NCBI RefSeq assembly: GCF_028554725.1
Contig: NC_071667.1
Span: forward strand, 69,073,501-69,137,500
Direction of reading: 5' to 3'
Length of the DNA stretch: 64,000 bases
Origin: Zeugodacus cucurbitae
Lineage: Eukaryota; Arthropoda; Insecta; Diptera; Tephritidae
How positions within the stretch are numbered: the first letter of the stretch is position 1; each line of letters starts with the position of its first letter. Both the position numbers and the translations under genes were made by a program. Positions 36,525 to 49,405 of this stretch are shown here, in pieces. The notes beneath the pieces are model-generated. The model did no database searches and was not told where the DNA came from. It saw nothing but the letters and a program-made list of their open reading frames with translations.

Positions 36525-37779
36525 CTTTTCAATTTGTACGTGTGGGAAAGGAAATCGCTGACTTTTTATAGTAAATGCCAGACAATTTTATCTAATTCCA
36601 CAATTGATCTTGCTTTATGTGTGCCATATTATACCCACCAACAAAAACACTCGTGTATATTTTTTTGCCATTAGTGAGGTAATAAAAAATTGCTGACCCT
36701 ATTTTTTCACCGAATAGAGTGGGAGCAAAATATTTTGCTTTCCCAGGCTGTGGAAACTCGATCGAGGCGCAATTTCATGATGTTGCCCTTGTTGCCGCAT
36801 TCGATTTCAGTTGAAAGTCAATTGTGTAAGGAGCGCGCTCAGCTGATCATGATGAGATTGGGAAAACACAAAACTGAAAGAACGACAGTCAAGTCAGTCA
36901 GCCAGCGAGCCAGCGAGCCAACGCACCAGGTACGGTGGACCTGTGTTGTTTATGTCGGCTCACTGATAATTTCGACGTTTTACCCTAACTTTGCACTAAT
37001 TGCGTTGTGTACTGATTTACTTTCTTTCGGCTGCTGCTGCAAAAGGTTCACTTTTTTAATGTGCTCACAGTTGTTGTTGTTACTTGTAATTGGATGTTAT
37101 TTGTGAATTGGTGCTGCTAGAGTAGTAAGAATGTGTATGTGCGTGGATTTTTCACTACTTTTTAATAACAAACGACATACGCACCTCCTCACAGACCCAT
37201 AAATACATGTCTGCACGGTAGAAAGGACCCCAGTATTTCACACATACATACATCTCTAATAATTCAAAGTACTTTTCTATAATCATTACATACCAATACA
37301 TGCACATATGTATGTATATCCTCATACCTTTAATCTATAGTGTGAATTAAAGCAGAAAATGACAATGCAATCATCATTATTTATGAAGCAGTGTAGAGAA
37401 GTAATAAGGCAAAGTAGAAAGTGTTCGTGCCCCTCACTATTGCCTACATCCTTTCTGCTGACCTTGACGTCGGCGTTGCTGTCTGATTTTTTGATTTCTG
37501 TGGGTTTATTTCTCACCGCTGCAGCGCGGTTATCCCTATTTGTCCAATTATTTCCAATTTATTTTCCACGCTCTCAACCACTTTTCTTAATTTTTGTGTA
37601 ATTCACGGATTTCTTTTTTGCTTAATCCTCATTCTACTGCGTTGCTGCTTTGTATAAAGTTTAAATGTTATTGTTGGAAATCAGCTGATTTTTGTACCTG
37701 TTGCAGCGATTAGACACTTGTTTGCGTTGTTGTGTTGGCAGCTCTTTAGTGGCGTAAAATAATATTATGTTAGACAGCA

Positions 37780-38152
37780 ATAAATTAAGGGTGCTCCCCT
37801 TTTTAAAAATCTTCATATTGTAGCTTCCTTTTCACGGTTTTAGTACTGATTTTTTTCCTGCTAATGTAACGCTTTTATGTTTGTGAGGATAATATTTTTA
37901 TTCTAGGAATTCGTTAATGCGCTTGTCATTTGAAAATCCAACTATCTTTCTTTGTTTGTATTTGGAGAAAACACGAATAAATCTGTAATCTAAAAATTTG
38001 AAGCTCTTAAAGTTGTAAGGTTACGGATAATACATATTTTTCAATGGATTAACTTATACCAATGATGGCAACATTTTTATATTATATGTAACTATATAAT
38101 AGCTATTTTCGATTAATTTTCTTTTTAATAATTACTACTAAAGGCGATGAAC
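37780..38152. other. AT-rich spacer
   Basis: Nothing recognised apart from TTAA at its right border (38153-38156), the target duplication of the next element. Confidence 0.5.
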
Positions 38153-38156
38153 TTAA

Positions 38157-38822
38157 GGGGTTATACCAGTGTAGCCCATGAAAAATTAGGCGATTTTCGT
38201 GAATTTTTTTCAAAGAAAGTACACGATCGAATGTTTCGAAGCTTTTCGGATATTATAAGGTATATTTTCAGCCATATTTGAAGATTTTTTTTTACAAAAA
38301 TATAGAAAAATAACGGAGTTATGCGCTGTCTTGGAAGGAGCCAAAAAAAAAAGTTTCCCAATTGCTGACATGATTCCGGCCGAATGAGTAGATGAAGCAA
38401 AAAAATGCAAAAAGGTTATTAAAGTTGAAGATATTTCCTACACAATGATCTACGATTTTTGAAATATATCAAAATTTAAGAAAAAGGCGTAGTTCTGAAA
38501 AAATTTCGTTTTTTAATGCCAAATAGCTAATTTTCAACAAATCAAAAAGATATTCAAGAATACTCAGTTTAAATTTGAAGTCGATCGGTTAATTTTCCTT
38601 GAGTTATGGTGTCAGCAATTTTGAGAAATTTCGTTTCGAGAAACACTCGTTTAAAGTTTCGACTATAGCTGCTTGTATCTGCGAGCGGGCGCTCTTTAGA
38701 ACGCTGCCATTCAAAAACTATTCAAGATACGACCTTACCGCTTTCACAGGATATTTTTGAACTATCAAATAAGCAATAAATAAAAAATCAATTTTTTGAA
38801 AATGTCACACTGGTATAGGCCC
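38157..38822. mobile_element. 666-bp TTAA-flanked non-autonomous element with GGGG ends
   Basis: The left end is GGGGTTATACCAGTGTAG and the right end, reverse-complemented, is GGGCCTATACCAGTGTGA. TTAA lies on both sides (38153-38156 and 38823-38826). No transposase frame. It is a sibling of 19971-20695 and 2034-2325, with terminal repeats diverged after the G-run. Confidence 0.82.
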
Positions 38823-38928
38823 TTAATGGGCAGCTAAAAGTGGTTTTGATGAACAAAAACATTAATACGAGCTCACAAATCGACTGATTCTCCGGTTAAC
38901 AAATTAATGAAAACTATACGAGGTTTGT

Positions 38929-39192
38929 TCAAATAATATTGGGAATTTTCAAAGTTCCCATTGTCAACACTTTTTTTTTTATTTTTTATTACTCGCACGT
39001 TGATATAGAAGCCACTGAAGTAAGATACAGTTTTCAGCTGTATTCATTGCTTACTTTGTCGATCACGTTGGACGTGTTTTAAGAGCTAAGTTAAAAGAAC
39101 GAAAATCACCGTTTTTTGTCAAAGTGAAGCAATAAATTTGTTTTTTTTTTTTTTCAAAACAAGAATTCCCGTCATTTTTTGAACACACCTCG
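38929..39192. mobile_element. 264-bp mariner-derived MITE
   Basis: The left end CGAGGTTTGTTCAAATAAT and the right end, reverse-complemented CGAGGTGTGTTCAAAAAAT, are inverted repeats bordered by TA (38927-38928, 39193-39194). The same terminal sequence marks the decayed mariner copies at 1540 and 48112, which identifies the parent family. The interior has no catalytic motif. Confidence 0.85.
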
Positions 39193-39289
39193 TACACATT
39201 TATTATGGACTAGTTTCAAATTGCCGCCTATCCCTGGATTTAATATATATATTTTTTAATTTCTTTATTTATTGGATCTGCTTTTTTAA

Positions 39290-39640
39290 AGTCTAACCAT
39301 AAGTTTTAAAATCTTAAATATATGTACGACTGAAAAAGTTCAAGAATTTGTTTAAACTGTTTTGGTAGAACGTTGCTCTCTAATAGATAGATATATAATA
39401 GATCTCAAAATCGTTTAAAAAGGAGTTTGATTGCAGGATTGTACCAAGACATTAGCCAATGGGTTTGGATGTTCACGAAGTTTAGAAATATATTTCTTTC
39501 TGGCGTCCTCTATCTCCTTCTTTACCATAGGAATATCAAGATCTTTATGAATATTTTCGTTACGAATGTACCATGGTGAACCCGTAAATTGTTCTAAGCA
39601 TTTTAGATTAGAATCTCTAAATTATATCAATTTGCTTGAA
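39290..39640 (-). pseudogene. Jockey-like LINE, RT C-terminal relic
   Basis: The minus strand encodes GSPWYIRNENIHKDLDIPMV, then KKEIEDARKKYISKLREHPN and PLANVLV. This is the conserved end of jockey-clade polyproteins (APWYVxNxxIHxDLxIPxVxxEI...HPNPLA). A frame change near 39600 separates the preceding QSKMLRTI-like piece. Only the last ~100 residues remain, with no catalytic RT motif. Confidence 0.75.
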
Positions 39641-42100
39641 AATATCGATGAGACGGATGCCTACAAAAAGACCAATCGTACCATAAAAGTAATTTCGAAA
39701 AGTTAGAAGATCGCTATAATTTTTGGTAATCAATGTGTTTTTCTTAAAAAAAATAGAAACCTTTCGGCCTGCCTGTTACTACTCAACAGTTTTGGGACGA
39801 CCGAGCGAGGTGTAAATATTTATAAGTGATTTGATTTTGTGCTTTGTGATTTCTTCTGGTTCCCGAAACTTTGTTCCAAGCACTTGGTGTTAGCAAAATA
39901 AATATTTGTGATCTCTAGAAGCCCATTTAACAAAAAGATGTCACTTTTTAGAGCAAAAAAATCACACCAAAGGATTGCTAAATAAGACGGAATGGCAACG
40001 TAGAACCTCTCATTCTTACTCATGATTGCCCACAATAGCAAAGAGCAATTGTTTCACTACTGCCTAGCAACAGCTGATTGAAGCATAGAATAAATTTGCA
40101 AAATTTCATACCTTGTTTTGTAGGGCGAAATAATTCGCCAATTTTATGCTAATTTAAATACGAGTACTACCATTAAGCCAGAACCACACTGACCCGTTTT
40201 GCATAGTGGTTGTCTTTTATATTTATACTTGCATATTCCCGATTGGGATAGGCGCATAATGATACATATGTTTCCTCCTCATAATACAAAGTTGCCTAAA
40301 ACCAACTGTATGCAAATTTCAGCTACTCAAAGTGTGGAAAAAATGTGCGATCGCCTTAGGCAGCCAACTGATTGCGACAAATCTTTAAATGCGACCAGTT
40401 TCTACGCGCCTAAATTGTAGCAAAAGTAATCAGAACTCGCAGTGTCGCATGCGCTCACAGGACACACAGCTACTTGCAAACTATAAATATATGTATGTAT
40501 GTGTGTGTATAGCAATAATTGTGCTTCCTGCCGCTTGCCTATTAATGCAAATATTGTGATTTAATTGCAAGTAAAATACACGCTCGTCTACGCTAAGCGT
40601 GTATCCTAGATGTGTCCTGTCCCCTTTATGCTCGCCTATCAACTCTTGTCAGCTGTTCATAATGCAGGCGCTGAGCAGCTTACCTGAAGATGAGTTCCTT
40701 AGCAGACAAGGAGAGACAAATTGAACTTGTTTTGGGATATCAAGGTTCGCAGGCATGGGATATCCTTTCAAATGTATGTTTGTGTGTGTGTCGTTGCTGT
40801 CCCGTGTGAGAATTGTACAAGCTGAAAGTTATCCTTCGGCGGCACAAGACATTTGGTAGCTTATTGCATTCTTTTTTCCACCAAAATTTTTGTTGTTTTT
40901 GCATGTATGAAAAATCAAACCGCGTTGTTGTACTTTTGGCTGGGGTTTGTTCTAGTTCCGTTTTTTTCTTCTAATTTTTTTGTCGATTATGTAAGGGATT
41001 TTGTGTGAAATAGTTTGCTTTTGCGTGCAATGGCACTCATCAATCCTGCAGTAGCGTGCTTTAGTCGAGCTGTCACTTGAATTCGACTAACCAAAAGCAT
41101 AATGAAGGCGAATTCTTCAGAGAAAACATGTTTTCCTTTCACGTCTATTTTACAACTTTCGCCAACTAAATTGTGCGCCGGTTGGCCTTTTGTGCCCGAA
41201 AACATGAAATATTTGTGTCAAAACAGCGAAAATGCAAGCCACTCATTGACTTCCCTCTTTCGCGTGGAATAGACTTGGCTTTGTTGCTATTTCCCTTTGT
41301 TGATTTTTAGCTTTCCCGTTACATATTTACGTTGTGTAAGTGTAACTGTGGTGTAAGGGTACAATCTCGCCATGGCGATCACTTGGTACGTCTTGGTCAG
41401 TTGACTGATAAGGTGGCGTGTTGTCTGTCGGTCGGTCAGTCGGTCTTCACTCAGTCAATCTCTCTCTCTCACTCTCTGTGTCTGTGTGTTGGTAGCCTTG
41501 GGTGTCCGGTTCGTCGGACATGACCACAAATAATGCGTTACAATGCTTTTAGGCCGCAAATTTGACATGTGCTGGCGCTACTCTATTGTGCTTCCATAGA
41601 TATTACGCGCCGCCACCACCACCTCCTTGGCTCATTGCTTGGTCGCAAGTTCAATGCCAAGACGTTGATATGTTAATGTGCTGCAGGATTACAAAGTGAT
41701 ATATCGTTGTAGGTTTGTATGTATGGGATTGTAAGCGATTTTTTATCTCGGTTTTCCGTTTTTATTGTGAAAAATGGGTTTTGTGCATGTAAAACATGAA
41801 AAATTATAGCTTGTCTGTAAGGAAATGAAAAGAAAGTGTTTTTGTCTTTGCTGTTTTGCGCTTTATGGGGAAAGGGTGGTATATTTATCATTTCCTGTGT
41901 TTTCTTTTGTGTCCCATACGTGGAAAGTTGCTACTGCTGCGCTTGCGCTAGCAAGTTATGTCTGTGGTAAGGTCAAAGTTCAGCTTTGTGTATTTGAATT
42001 TTGCACTTGAATGCAAGTTAGCTATTGCACATTGCATATAAATGCGCGTAATTAAGACAGAAATTTATGTTTTCACATTTATTATGAAAACTTTGTTGTA
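39640..42100. other. GC-richer unique island with E-boxes and a CT-rich tract
   Basis: CAGCTG at 40071 and 40650, and TCTCTCTCTCTCACTCTCTG at 41459-41478, the kind of (GA)n/(CT)n tract that GAGA-type factors bind. The short frames show no domain. No gene was supported; regulatory DNA is plausible. Confidence 0.4.
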
Positions 42101-42604
42101 TAAATTAGTGAGAAAAAAATGGTTAGACAAGAGGAAAAACCGTTGTGCATTATGTTAGTTGTAATGAGAACTGTATAGGATGGTATAGGAGTTTTCTGAA
42201 CCGACGTTTGTGTATATTTGGGTGGTATTTTAAGAAAACTTTGAATCGAAATAGTTTTAGGCATCTTAGAACATATACTATATATGAAATATTATTTTTT
42301 GATAACATTCAGATAAGTTATGAGAGATCTGTATTTACAATATTTTTGTTGAAAATCCTTAATTTTTCTAATCGATGGCTTTTTTAACCTATTTCTCGCG
42401 TTATTTAAGTTAATTCGGGATACGTTGTATGGTATTAGAAATATGCGATTTCGTATCCTAAAACTTCTTAGACAGTTTTATGATTGCTTTACTCAATACG
42501 CCTCAAAGGTGGACACCAGCAAAGAGAAAATTCGCCGAAAACACAAGTCAGGCGGCTGAAAATTTAAACAACCATAAACAAGAGGTCTTGATACTATAAC
42601 AGCC

Positions 42605-43190
42605 AATACTATAAGTACAAATTTAGGTTTCGTCGCTTCTGTTCCGATAGTTTTGATGTCAAAGAAGCACCACCCCCTGAAAGGCTAACTATCGAAAATA
42701 TCGATAAAGTAATGGAAATCATCGAGTTAGAGCAGCATGAGTTGTATAAGCTCCGTTTAGCTTGCAGGACAGGAACTAAATAGTAGAGGCACAAAACAGT
42801 TTGAAACCATTTTAGCAAGGCTAGTAAGGCAAACATTAGCTCGATATGGGGGTACCAAACGAATTCACGGTAAAAAACCTAATGGACCGATATTCAATCT
42901 ACAAACCGCTGCTGAATCGCAACTAAATAGATTCCTTTCTGAATCAGCTGTTTACTGATGATGGAAACTGGATCACCTTCGGCCATACTGTCAAAAATAG
43001 GACCGTCTGAATGAAGTCATCTCCCAGAAGCGACCAGCTTAGGCCAATAGGAAAGGTATTGTGTTCTACCCATACACAGCGATATTGACCCAGCAGAAGC
43101 TCTGGGAGCTTGATTGGGATATTATTATGCATTCCCTCTTTCTGTATGGATCTGACACCATTTATGGCAAATAATTTTGGTAGTAAACCT
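42605..43190 (+). pseudogene. Decayed mariner transposase, N-terminal and central parts
   Basis: In order along the plus strand: KYKFRFRRFCSDSFDVKEAP, matching the end of the mariner helix-turn-helix domain (WFxRFRSGxFDVKDAPR). Then LDMGVPNEFTVKNLMDR, matching the linker W/VPHELT...NLMDR. Then TDDGNWITF, a decayed T-G-D-E-K-W-I motif with the first catalytic Asp, followed by NRTV, SPRSDQLRPIGKVLC. The rest of the catalytic domain is unreadable. This mauritiana/cecropia-like sequence is unrelated to the CGAGG-ended and DD41D copies elsewhere. Multiple stops and frameshifts. Confidence 0.75.
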
Positions 43191-43291
43191 CAAATAATCT
43201 TGTGAAAATTGGTTGTTCTAGGAGGGTTTTTAAGGGTAGTCATTTTAACCGTACTAAATTAAATCATTAATTTAATCTATACATTTCTCTA

Positions 43292-43770
43292 TCCTGTCAT
43301 CAAACAAATAGTCAGCGCATTCAAATCTTGATTCCCACGTCACTGTTGACAATCCTAACTTTGAAGTCGTGGATAAGTTCGTATACTTTGGAACCAGTAT
43401 CAACAAAATCAACAATAACAGCTTCGAAATCCAAATCAGAATCACTCTTGCCAATAGGTTTTTCTTTGGACAGAGTACGCGATTGAAAAGTAAAGTCCTC
43501 TCTCGACAAACCAAAATCAAACTCTACAAGTCGCTCATTATTCTCGTACTGATGTATGGTGCAGAAGCGAAATCCGATGAGACAACACTACGAGTTTTCG
43601 AGAGAAAGGTTTTGCGAAAGATTTATGGTCCACTGCAGACGATCGAACGATAAGCTAAACGAGTTATACGACGACATAGTCATAGTTCAGCGAATGAAAA
43701 GACAGCGGCTATGTTGTTATCCGAATGAACGAAAGCACTCTAACTTTGGAAGTGCTAACTTTCAGATGAC
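43292..43770 (+). pseudogene. RTE-like LINE copy 2, short 3' fragment
   Basis: Starts abruptly within the SSNKQSAHSRLGS-equivalent region. It continues with FVYFGTSINKINN, ITLANRFFFG, SRQTKIKLYKSLIILVLMYG, and after a small deletion SDETTLRVFERKVLRKIYG. Another frame continues DELYDDIVIVQRMKRQRL. The 3' end, with the stem-loop, is missing. Divergence from the 57-kb copy is higher than for copies 3 and 5, suggesting an older insertion. It lies about 100 bp from a decayed mariner. Confidence 0.8.
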
Positions 43771-43799
43771 AAATCTGCCAAACCACGCCGGAAATGGTT

Positions 43800-44030
43800 A
43801 TATATCCAGCCAATGAACGGCTAACTAATTTAGGGAATGAGATTATAAAATATTTGATGGGATCAGCAAGATCTCACCCATAAACGTACACGTTATGTGA
43901 TTTAAGCAACAACATGCATATTATTAATATAATATATTTTTCAAAGAATACTGACAAAATAATAACTAATCACGTCATATCACTTCAGTGATCTAAAATT
44001 TTCTCACCAAAATATTTTTTATCAACACAC
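43800..44030. other. AT-rich spacer
   Basis: Nothing recognised. Confidence 0.5.
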
Positions 44031-46500
44031 CCATCAGCTTTAATCAAGTTCCGGCTGCAACGCTATTATTACAGCAACATTCCACGCATTCCAAACAAAA
44101 TATTTTCCCACCTTAAAAGGAAAATTTAACAAGAAAATTCGCCAAATTTTCTTCTTCATCTTGCCGCAATACCATCGTCTATCGGCAGTAGAACACCCAA
44201 ATGGCATATCCGTTGGGCTAATCTGCCATAATGCATGTGAGCACAAAAATATTTGAGGTTTAAACCAATGTCTTTCATAATCCTCAATCGAAGAACAAAC
44301 GACAAGACGTGTGAGAACTACTAAATACTCGTAACGCAGCAAGCTCCTTCAAACGCCAATGAGATTCCAATAAAATTGATTGTACAGCTCACACAGCTAT
44401 AAAGGACGGCGGGCGAGTCAATAACAATTACAACAATTGGAATGTAGTACATACAATAATAGTCTGATAGTTACATGCTTATAAGCATATTTGTTTGTTG
44501 TGATTTTAAGGAGCCATGCCCATTGTGGCGATACACTTGTGTCCATTGTCGCAAGACAATCGGGAAAATTCCGCACACAGACAACAAAAAATCCAAAAAA
44601 AGGCGATGAGCATGTGAATGAAATAACAAAAAGTAGCAGAACAAAGCAAAAAAAAAATTGGCACCAAAGCAAATTTGCCGCAAATTTTCATTGGAAAAAA
44701 TTTCGAAATTCCTTTGGCTCGTATTACTATGGCTCGGCATAGTGGTGCTGGGTGAGTGAGCGGATGAGCACGCCAAAGTGCATCCTGTGAATGAAGTACA
44801 CACGTACAACTACATCTGTGTGAGTGTGTGTGCGTGTTGGAGTACGGAAACTGTGCCGAAATCTTGAGACGTTTGATGGATGTTTGGGAAAATTCATTCA
44901 TAAAAATACGTTGGCAAAATTTCGCTGGAATCGGAACAATAACTCAATTGAGTATCAAGAACAAAAAGCATAAATACCTTAAGGACGACACAAACAACAA
45001 CAACTACACATACAAATAAGGGATAAGCGCGTAAAACGAGCGATTCAATAACAAACAACCTGTGAATTTGGCAACGGTCAAAGTTTTGCCGACACAAGCA
45101 TGAGAAGCGGGGGGGATGCTGGTGAAAAGGATTTGCGCATGAAAAAAAATAGCACGAGAAATTCAGGTGGTCCAACGGTTCATGCATTGTACCCAGTTTG
45201 TATGGTATGTACGTGACCTCAAGTGCGGCTGTATGCTAGACACGAAGCGCAGCAAGGACAAACGTACATATGGAGACAGTATGAGACGAGACCTGTACGC
45301 GCATGAGATAAAGAAAAGCAAATCATGATCTTTGAATGAGTTACTAAATGAAGCTGAGAAACCCGGGCAACTTCCGCAAGGCAGTGAAGTAGCAACGAAG
45401 ATCTTCTACATACATATGCACATATGGGTTTATGAAGTCTTCACTGTGCGCAGATTTGCGCTCCAACGGAGCACCACACACATATGCCCTGAGATTTCAC
45501 ACAGAATATTCCGATTTTTTTTTTTTTGGAGAAAAACCGACAGGCATGATGTTTGCGTACCACCAGCAGCGCTTGTATGCCGAGCAGATAATCCCAAATG
45601 AGCCCAGTTGTAAGCGCATACAATTGATAACTCTCAAAATGAAGTGCGAAAATAGCAATGAGCCTGAAAAAACTACGTAGAGGAATAGTAGAAAAAATTG
45701 TAAAATTCAAAAAATTTCCTTGATGCTGCGCTAGCAGAGACTCAAGGCGTGCGTTTTGTGCACAGAAATTCCTCGAAGGCTAGTCCAAATGTTGCATCAT
45801 CTCAAACAATTAAACAAATTTGAATAAGCATGTGGAAATCGCACGTTTACTCTTCATTACTCTACCAGCACATGCCATTAGGCTCAAACCAATATTTACA
45901 TATTTACTTATAATACAATGAAACAGCGTCGCAGTCGAAATCACTGTTCGAAGGTTATTTGAGTTCCGGCAATTCTCACTGCTACACAGACAATAATTGG
46001 CTTTACAGCCGCAAGTGTGGGTGTCACTGCCGTAATCCTTTCGCCGTCAGCGTTATAATTATAACGTTTTAACGAGCGTGCGAAATTAAATGTTGCGCAT
46101 TTACCGTTTGTTCGTGAATTCACCGTAAGACGAGTGTAACGTAAATAGTTGAAATTTGACAGTTTGCACGGAAGACAAGGTGACGACGAACCTGCAGCGT
46201 CATTGAAACACTTTGTTTATTCATACTCCGTTCGGCATCCAGGCGGAAAATGTCAATGACTGTCTGTGTGACAGGTTAACAGCTGCACAAACTCTCCAAG
46301 GTGACTTTAGTGATTTTTAAACAATATTTATTTTTGTTCGAATTTCGCGCCAAAAGATTTCGAAAATCATTTCATTCATCAACATGAAGGTTTATGCGTT
46401 TTTGCAAGTTTCTTCACAAAAATTGTCCTTTAATGTTCATTCACACAATGGAAATGTGCAAGTAAGCATTTCGAGAAACTCAAATCTCCGGAGATTTGCA
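44030..46500. other. GC-richer unique island
   Basis: Several overlapping frames of 80-131 codons on both strands (for example 44506-44901 - and 45332-45601 +) lack domains, and none dominates. Non-coding is the simplest reading. ACATACATATGCACATATG motif near 45410. Confidence 0.4.
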
Positions 46501-48109
46501 TTTTCTACTTTTTATATTGTTCTTCATATCCCAGTTGACAAATGAAGCAAAAATATTGATATTACAGGTTTTATTCGGAGTTAATTTGCGTTTTGTGCAA
46601 AAATTTTTGTATGTCAGTACCAAAAAATCCCACGCTAATAATAGCATGCAATACATTACAGTTAATGTACTTCATTTTTAGAAAATTGAAAAATTTTCCA
46701 CGCTCCTGAAGGGAGTTCCAAAATCGTATTGCAATTGAAATCGCTTCTTTTATATTATTTTGCATTAAAACAGTATTTTAAGGTTGCCAAAATATCCGTT
46801 ATAAATATGTAAACACATAATTTTCGGATATGAAACGCACCAGAGTTTGAAAATGGTTCATTCGTCAAATGTTTTCGAGTTTCGAGTTTCGACTTTGAAT
46901 TTTAGCTTGCTTTAAAGTAAGATAAATCTAGTAAGATAAAATACATATATATATATAGTGAAAGATCCATACATGCTTTTATTATAAATAAAGTCAAAAT
47001 ACAAAATCAATTTAAGTCGATTTAGAAAATTTTAATTTTCAGTTATATTTTATGTTAAACCTTTCTTCTTATGCTAGTCGTTTTTTAAACTATTTACTCG
47101 CTGAACTTAACTCTCAAATCATCAGGGAGAAACGTCTTTTGAATTTTATAGTAATTCAACTGTAAATTTAATGTTTATTTTACGATATATTTAAAAATTA
47201 TTAATATTAAGGAAACGAAATGAAGTTCTCTCTTCAATTAATATTTTCTATTTATTAAATCAAGATAGTAGTCAGATAGACTCTTTTGATCATAGAATAA
47301 ACGCCTAAAACGCATCAATAAAATCCTTGAAATGATATTGGTTGAACGAATAAAAACATACTCCTGTATAATATATGAGGATGTTGGATATCCCTATTAA
47401 AGACCTATGTCCAATTAGGTATACTCAAATATTAATTTTCTATTACATTTTAGGCTCCATATTTAATATATTTCAATGTTATGATTTGACCATAAAGATT
47501 ATGGTCTGAACATTTAAAAAGAAGAATTGATGATAATATACATAGGTGACACTATATACCCACTTGGTGAAAGCTTTCAATTTTATTAATATCCTCGAAA
47601 ATATAAATTCTTATATTCGTACTTTCGCTGGGTAAAAAGTGCATGAACTAAGTTGAAAATCATACTCTAAACGACTCTCTGGGTTATACTTAGCATTATT
47701 GTTTCTATTTTCGATCGGAAAAGCTTTCACTCGGTATAATTTGAAAGCACTTCGGCTTTAAAAAGTATAAAAATACATGGAATAAAGTATATGATTTTTA
47801 CTTTGGTTTTGAAAACTCTATTTTGTTCTGAAAATATAACGGTTGTGTTAAATAATATTAAAAATGACTGTCTATACCACAATATCTGCCTGGGCAAATT
47901 CAGAAACATTAAATTTAATTATTGGAATCCGGACCTCGTCTTCTAGCGGAAATCGCTTATCTTGGCAACTCCTTGATCGCTTTTCGTACCGATTTAGTCC
48001 GAATTAGATCGCCGAAATAAGAACCCTAAATGAGATAAGACTTTTCGAAAATGGGGTTTCCATATTTATATTGAGCTTAACTGGAGTGTAAATCCGCTTA
48101 AGATGCATG
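46500..48109. other. AT-rich stretch, nothing assigned
   Basis: No coding-like frame; a poly-(AT) run near 46943-46958. Confidence 0.5.
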
Positions 48110-48111
48110 TA

Positions 48112-48396
48112 CGAGATGTGTTCAAAAAATAACGGGAATTTTGGTTTTTGTTTTTTATCAAATATTTAATCGTTAGTTTACATTAATGTTGTTATGCAAT
48201 TATGCCAGCGCTTCTTCCAAACGTCGAAACACTTCTCAAACTCGATTTTCGGAATAGCTTTTGGCTCTTTCAGCGGTTTCTCGTATGTTGCCCGTGAAAT
48301 TTTAGGAAATGTACGTCCTGTAACTAACTTAACTCTTATTAGCGAACTGCAAATGGTGATAATGATATTTAAAATTTTGTTCACTAATGACATCAC
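48112..48396 (-). pseudogene. Mariner transposase C-terminal fragment with left terminal repeat
   Basis: The left end CGAGATGTGTTCAAAAAATA follows a TA and matches the terminal repeat of the 38.9-kb MITE. The minus frame 48178-48396 contains KPLKEPKAIPKIEFEKCFD then VWKKRWHNCI, the mariner C-terminal block (KAIPKxxFxKCFExWKKRWHKCI). The rest of the transposase is absent. Confidence 0.78.
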
Positions 48397-48439
48397 AACA
48401 CAGTTAAGTACGTGGTTTCCCTTTTTATATATTTTTCAA

Positions 48440-49405
48440 TGATTTTAACATTAAATATTTAGTAAATATTTAGTGAGCTCTTAAAACATTTTCTATTTGC
48501 CATAAATCATAAATGATTATAAATAATTTTTGTAAATTTCTTAATTACTTTAATCATTTATGGCATAATGTAATGATAGGGGATGTGCATTTGCAAGGAC
48601 CTTTAGATTAGGTTAAAGAAACTTCCGTTATAACGTGATACTTTGGTCGAAAAAAACAGCAAAATACAAAGGACCTTATACATGGATATGTTAGCTACGC
48701 ACATGGGCGCGATAATGAAAAGGCAGAGAGGACAATATACAAAACAAAATTAATGAAAAACTAAACAAGTACGGGGACATAAAAAAGGGGAAAATGTTAA
48801 AAGTTTATGTTTCATCAAACATTTTTTTAACAAAATTCCGCTACAATAGCAGCCGCATTTAATGGATCTCTCTTTTGCTGCATAATGATCGCCCCTATCA
48901 TTGTTTGGGTTTGGTTTTTTCCTCATTTTATAGCACAAATCGCACATAAAACAAAGCGAGAAGACGCGACAGTTAAACAGACACTTTGTCGCGCCGCACA
49001 TCGCTTCGTAATTACGGACTGAGGTGAGCATGATTTTGCCGCGCCGATCGGCGGTGGTGATTTGAATGACTCGTACGCGCAAAGGACATGCGAGAAGGGT
49101 GTTGCTGCGCATCACTTGACTGAAATAAATATACGAAAATGTCCCATAAACAATAAACGAGCAAAGGAAGATAATGTCAAATAGTTTATGTTTTCAGCAA
49201 AAAAAAAATCAACAGCAAAAAAATTAAGTATTTTTCAAAATAAAAGTTTCCAAAACTATTGTGCTCTATGTGTTATAAGTTGTAATGTAAACATTACCCG
49301 ACTTTAAGTGCTAAAGTAGTAAAAAGTGGGAAAAAACGAATAATAAAATTGCGCATTTGAGAAAAACACTTACGAACAAGAAATAGAATACACGAATGCA
49401 TATAT
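48440..49405. other. Unique stretch, partly GC-richer (48700-49130)
   Basis: The minus frame 48750-49115 (121 codons) is cysteine-rich but shows no recognised domain and no start-region support. Left unassigned. Confidence 0.4.

Larger units (their letters stand above)
35110..37780. other. Unique island with microsatellites, candidate regulatory DNA
   Basis: Holds a (TTTTA)n tract, an (AT)n tract, CAGCTG E-boxes (36840; 37682 within the palindrome AAATCAGCTGATTT at 37678-37691) and a tandem CAGTCAGCCAGCGAGCCAG run at 36893-36918 that ends in a donor-like CACCAG|GTACGG. The 138-codon frame 36690-37106 (+) crosses this but has no domain. A non-coding first exon is possible; a gene cannot be named. 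Confidence 0.4.

Noticed and set aside
44506..44901. 131-codon minus-strand frame
   Set aside because: Several competing frames overlap on both strands and none has a domain.
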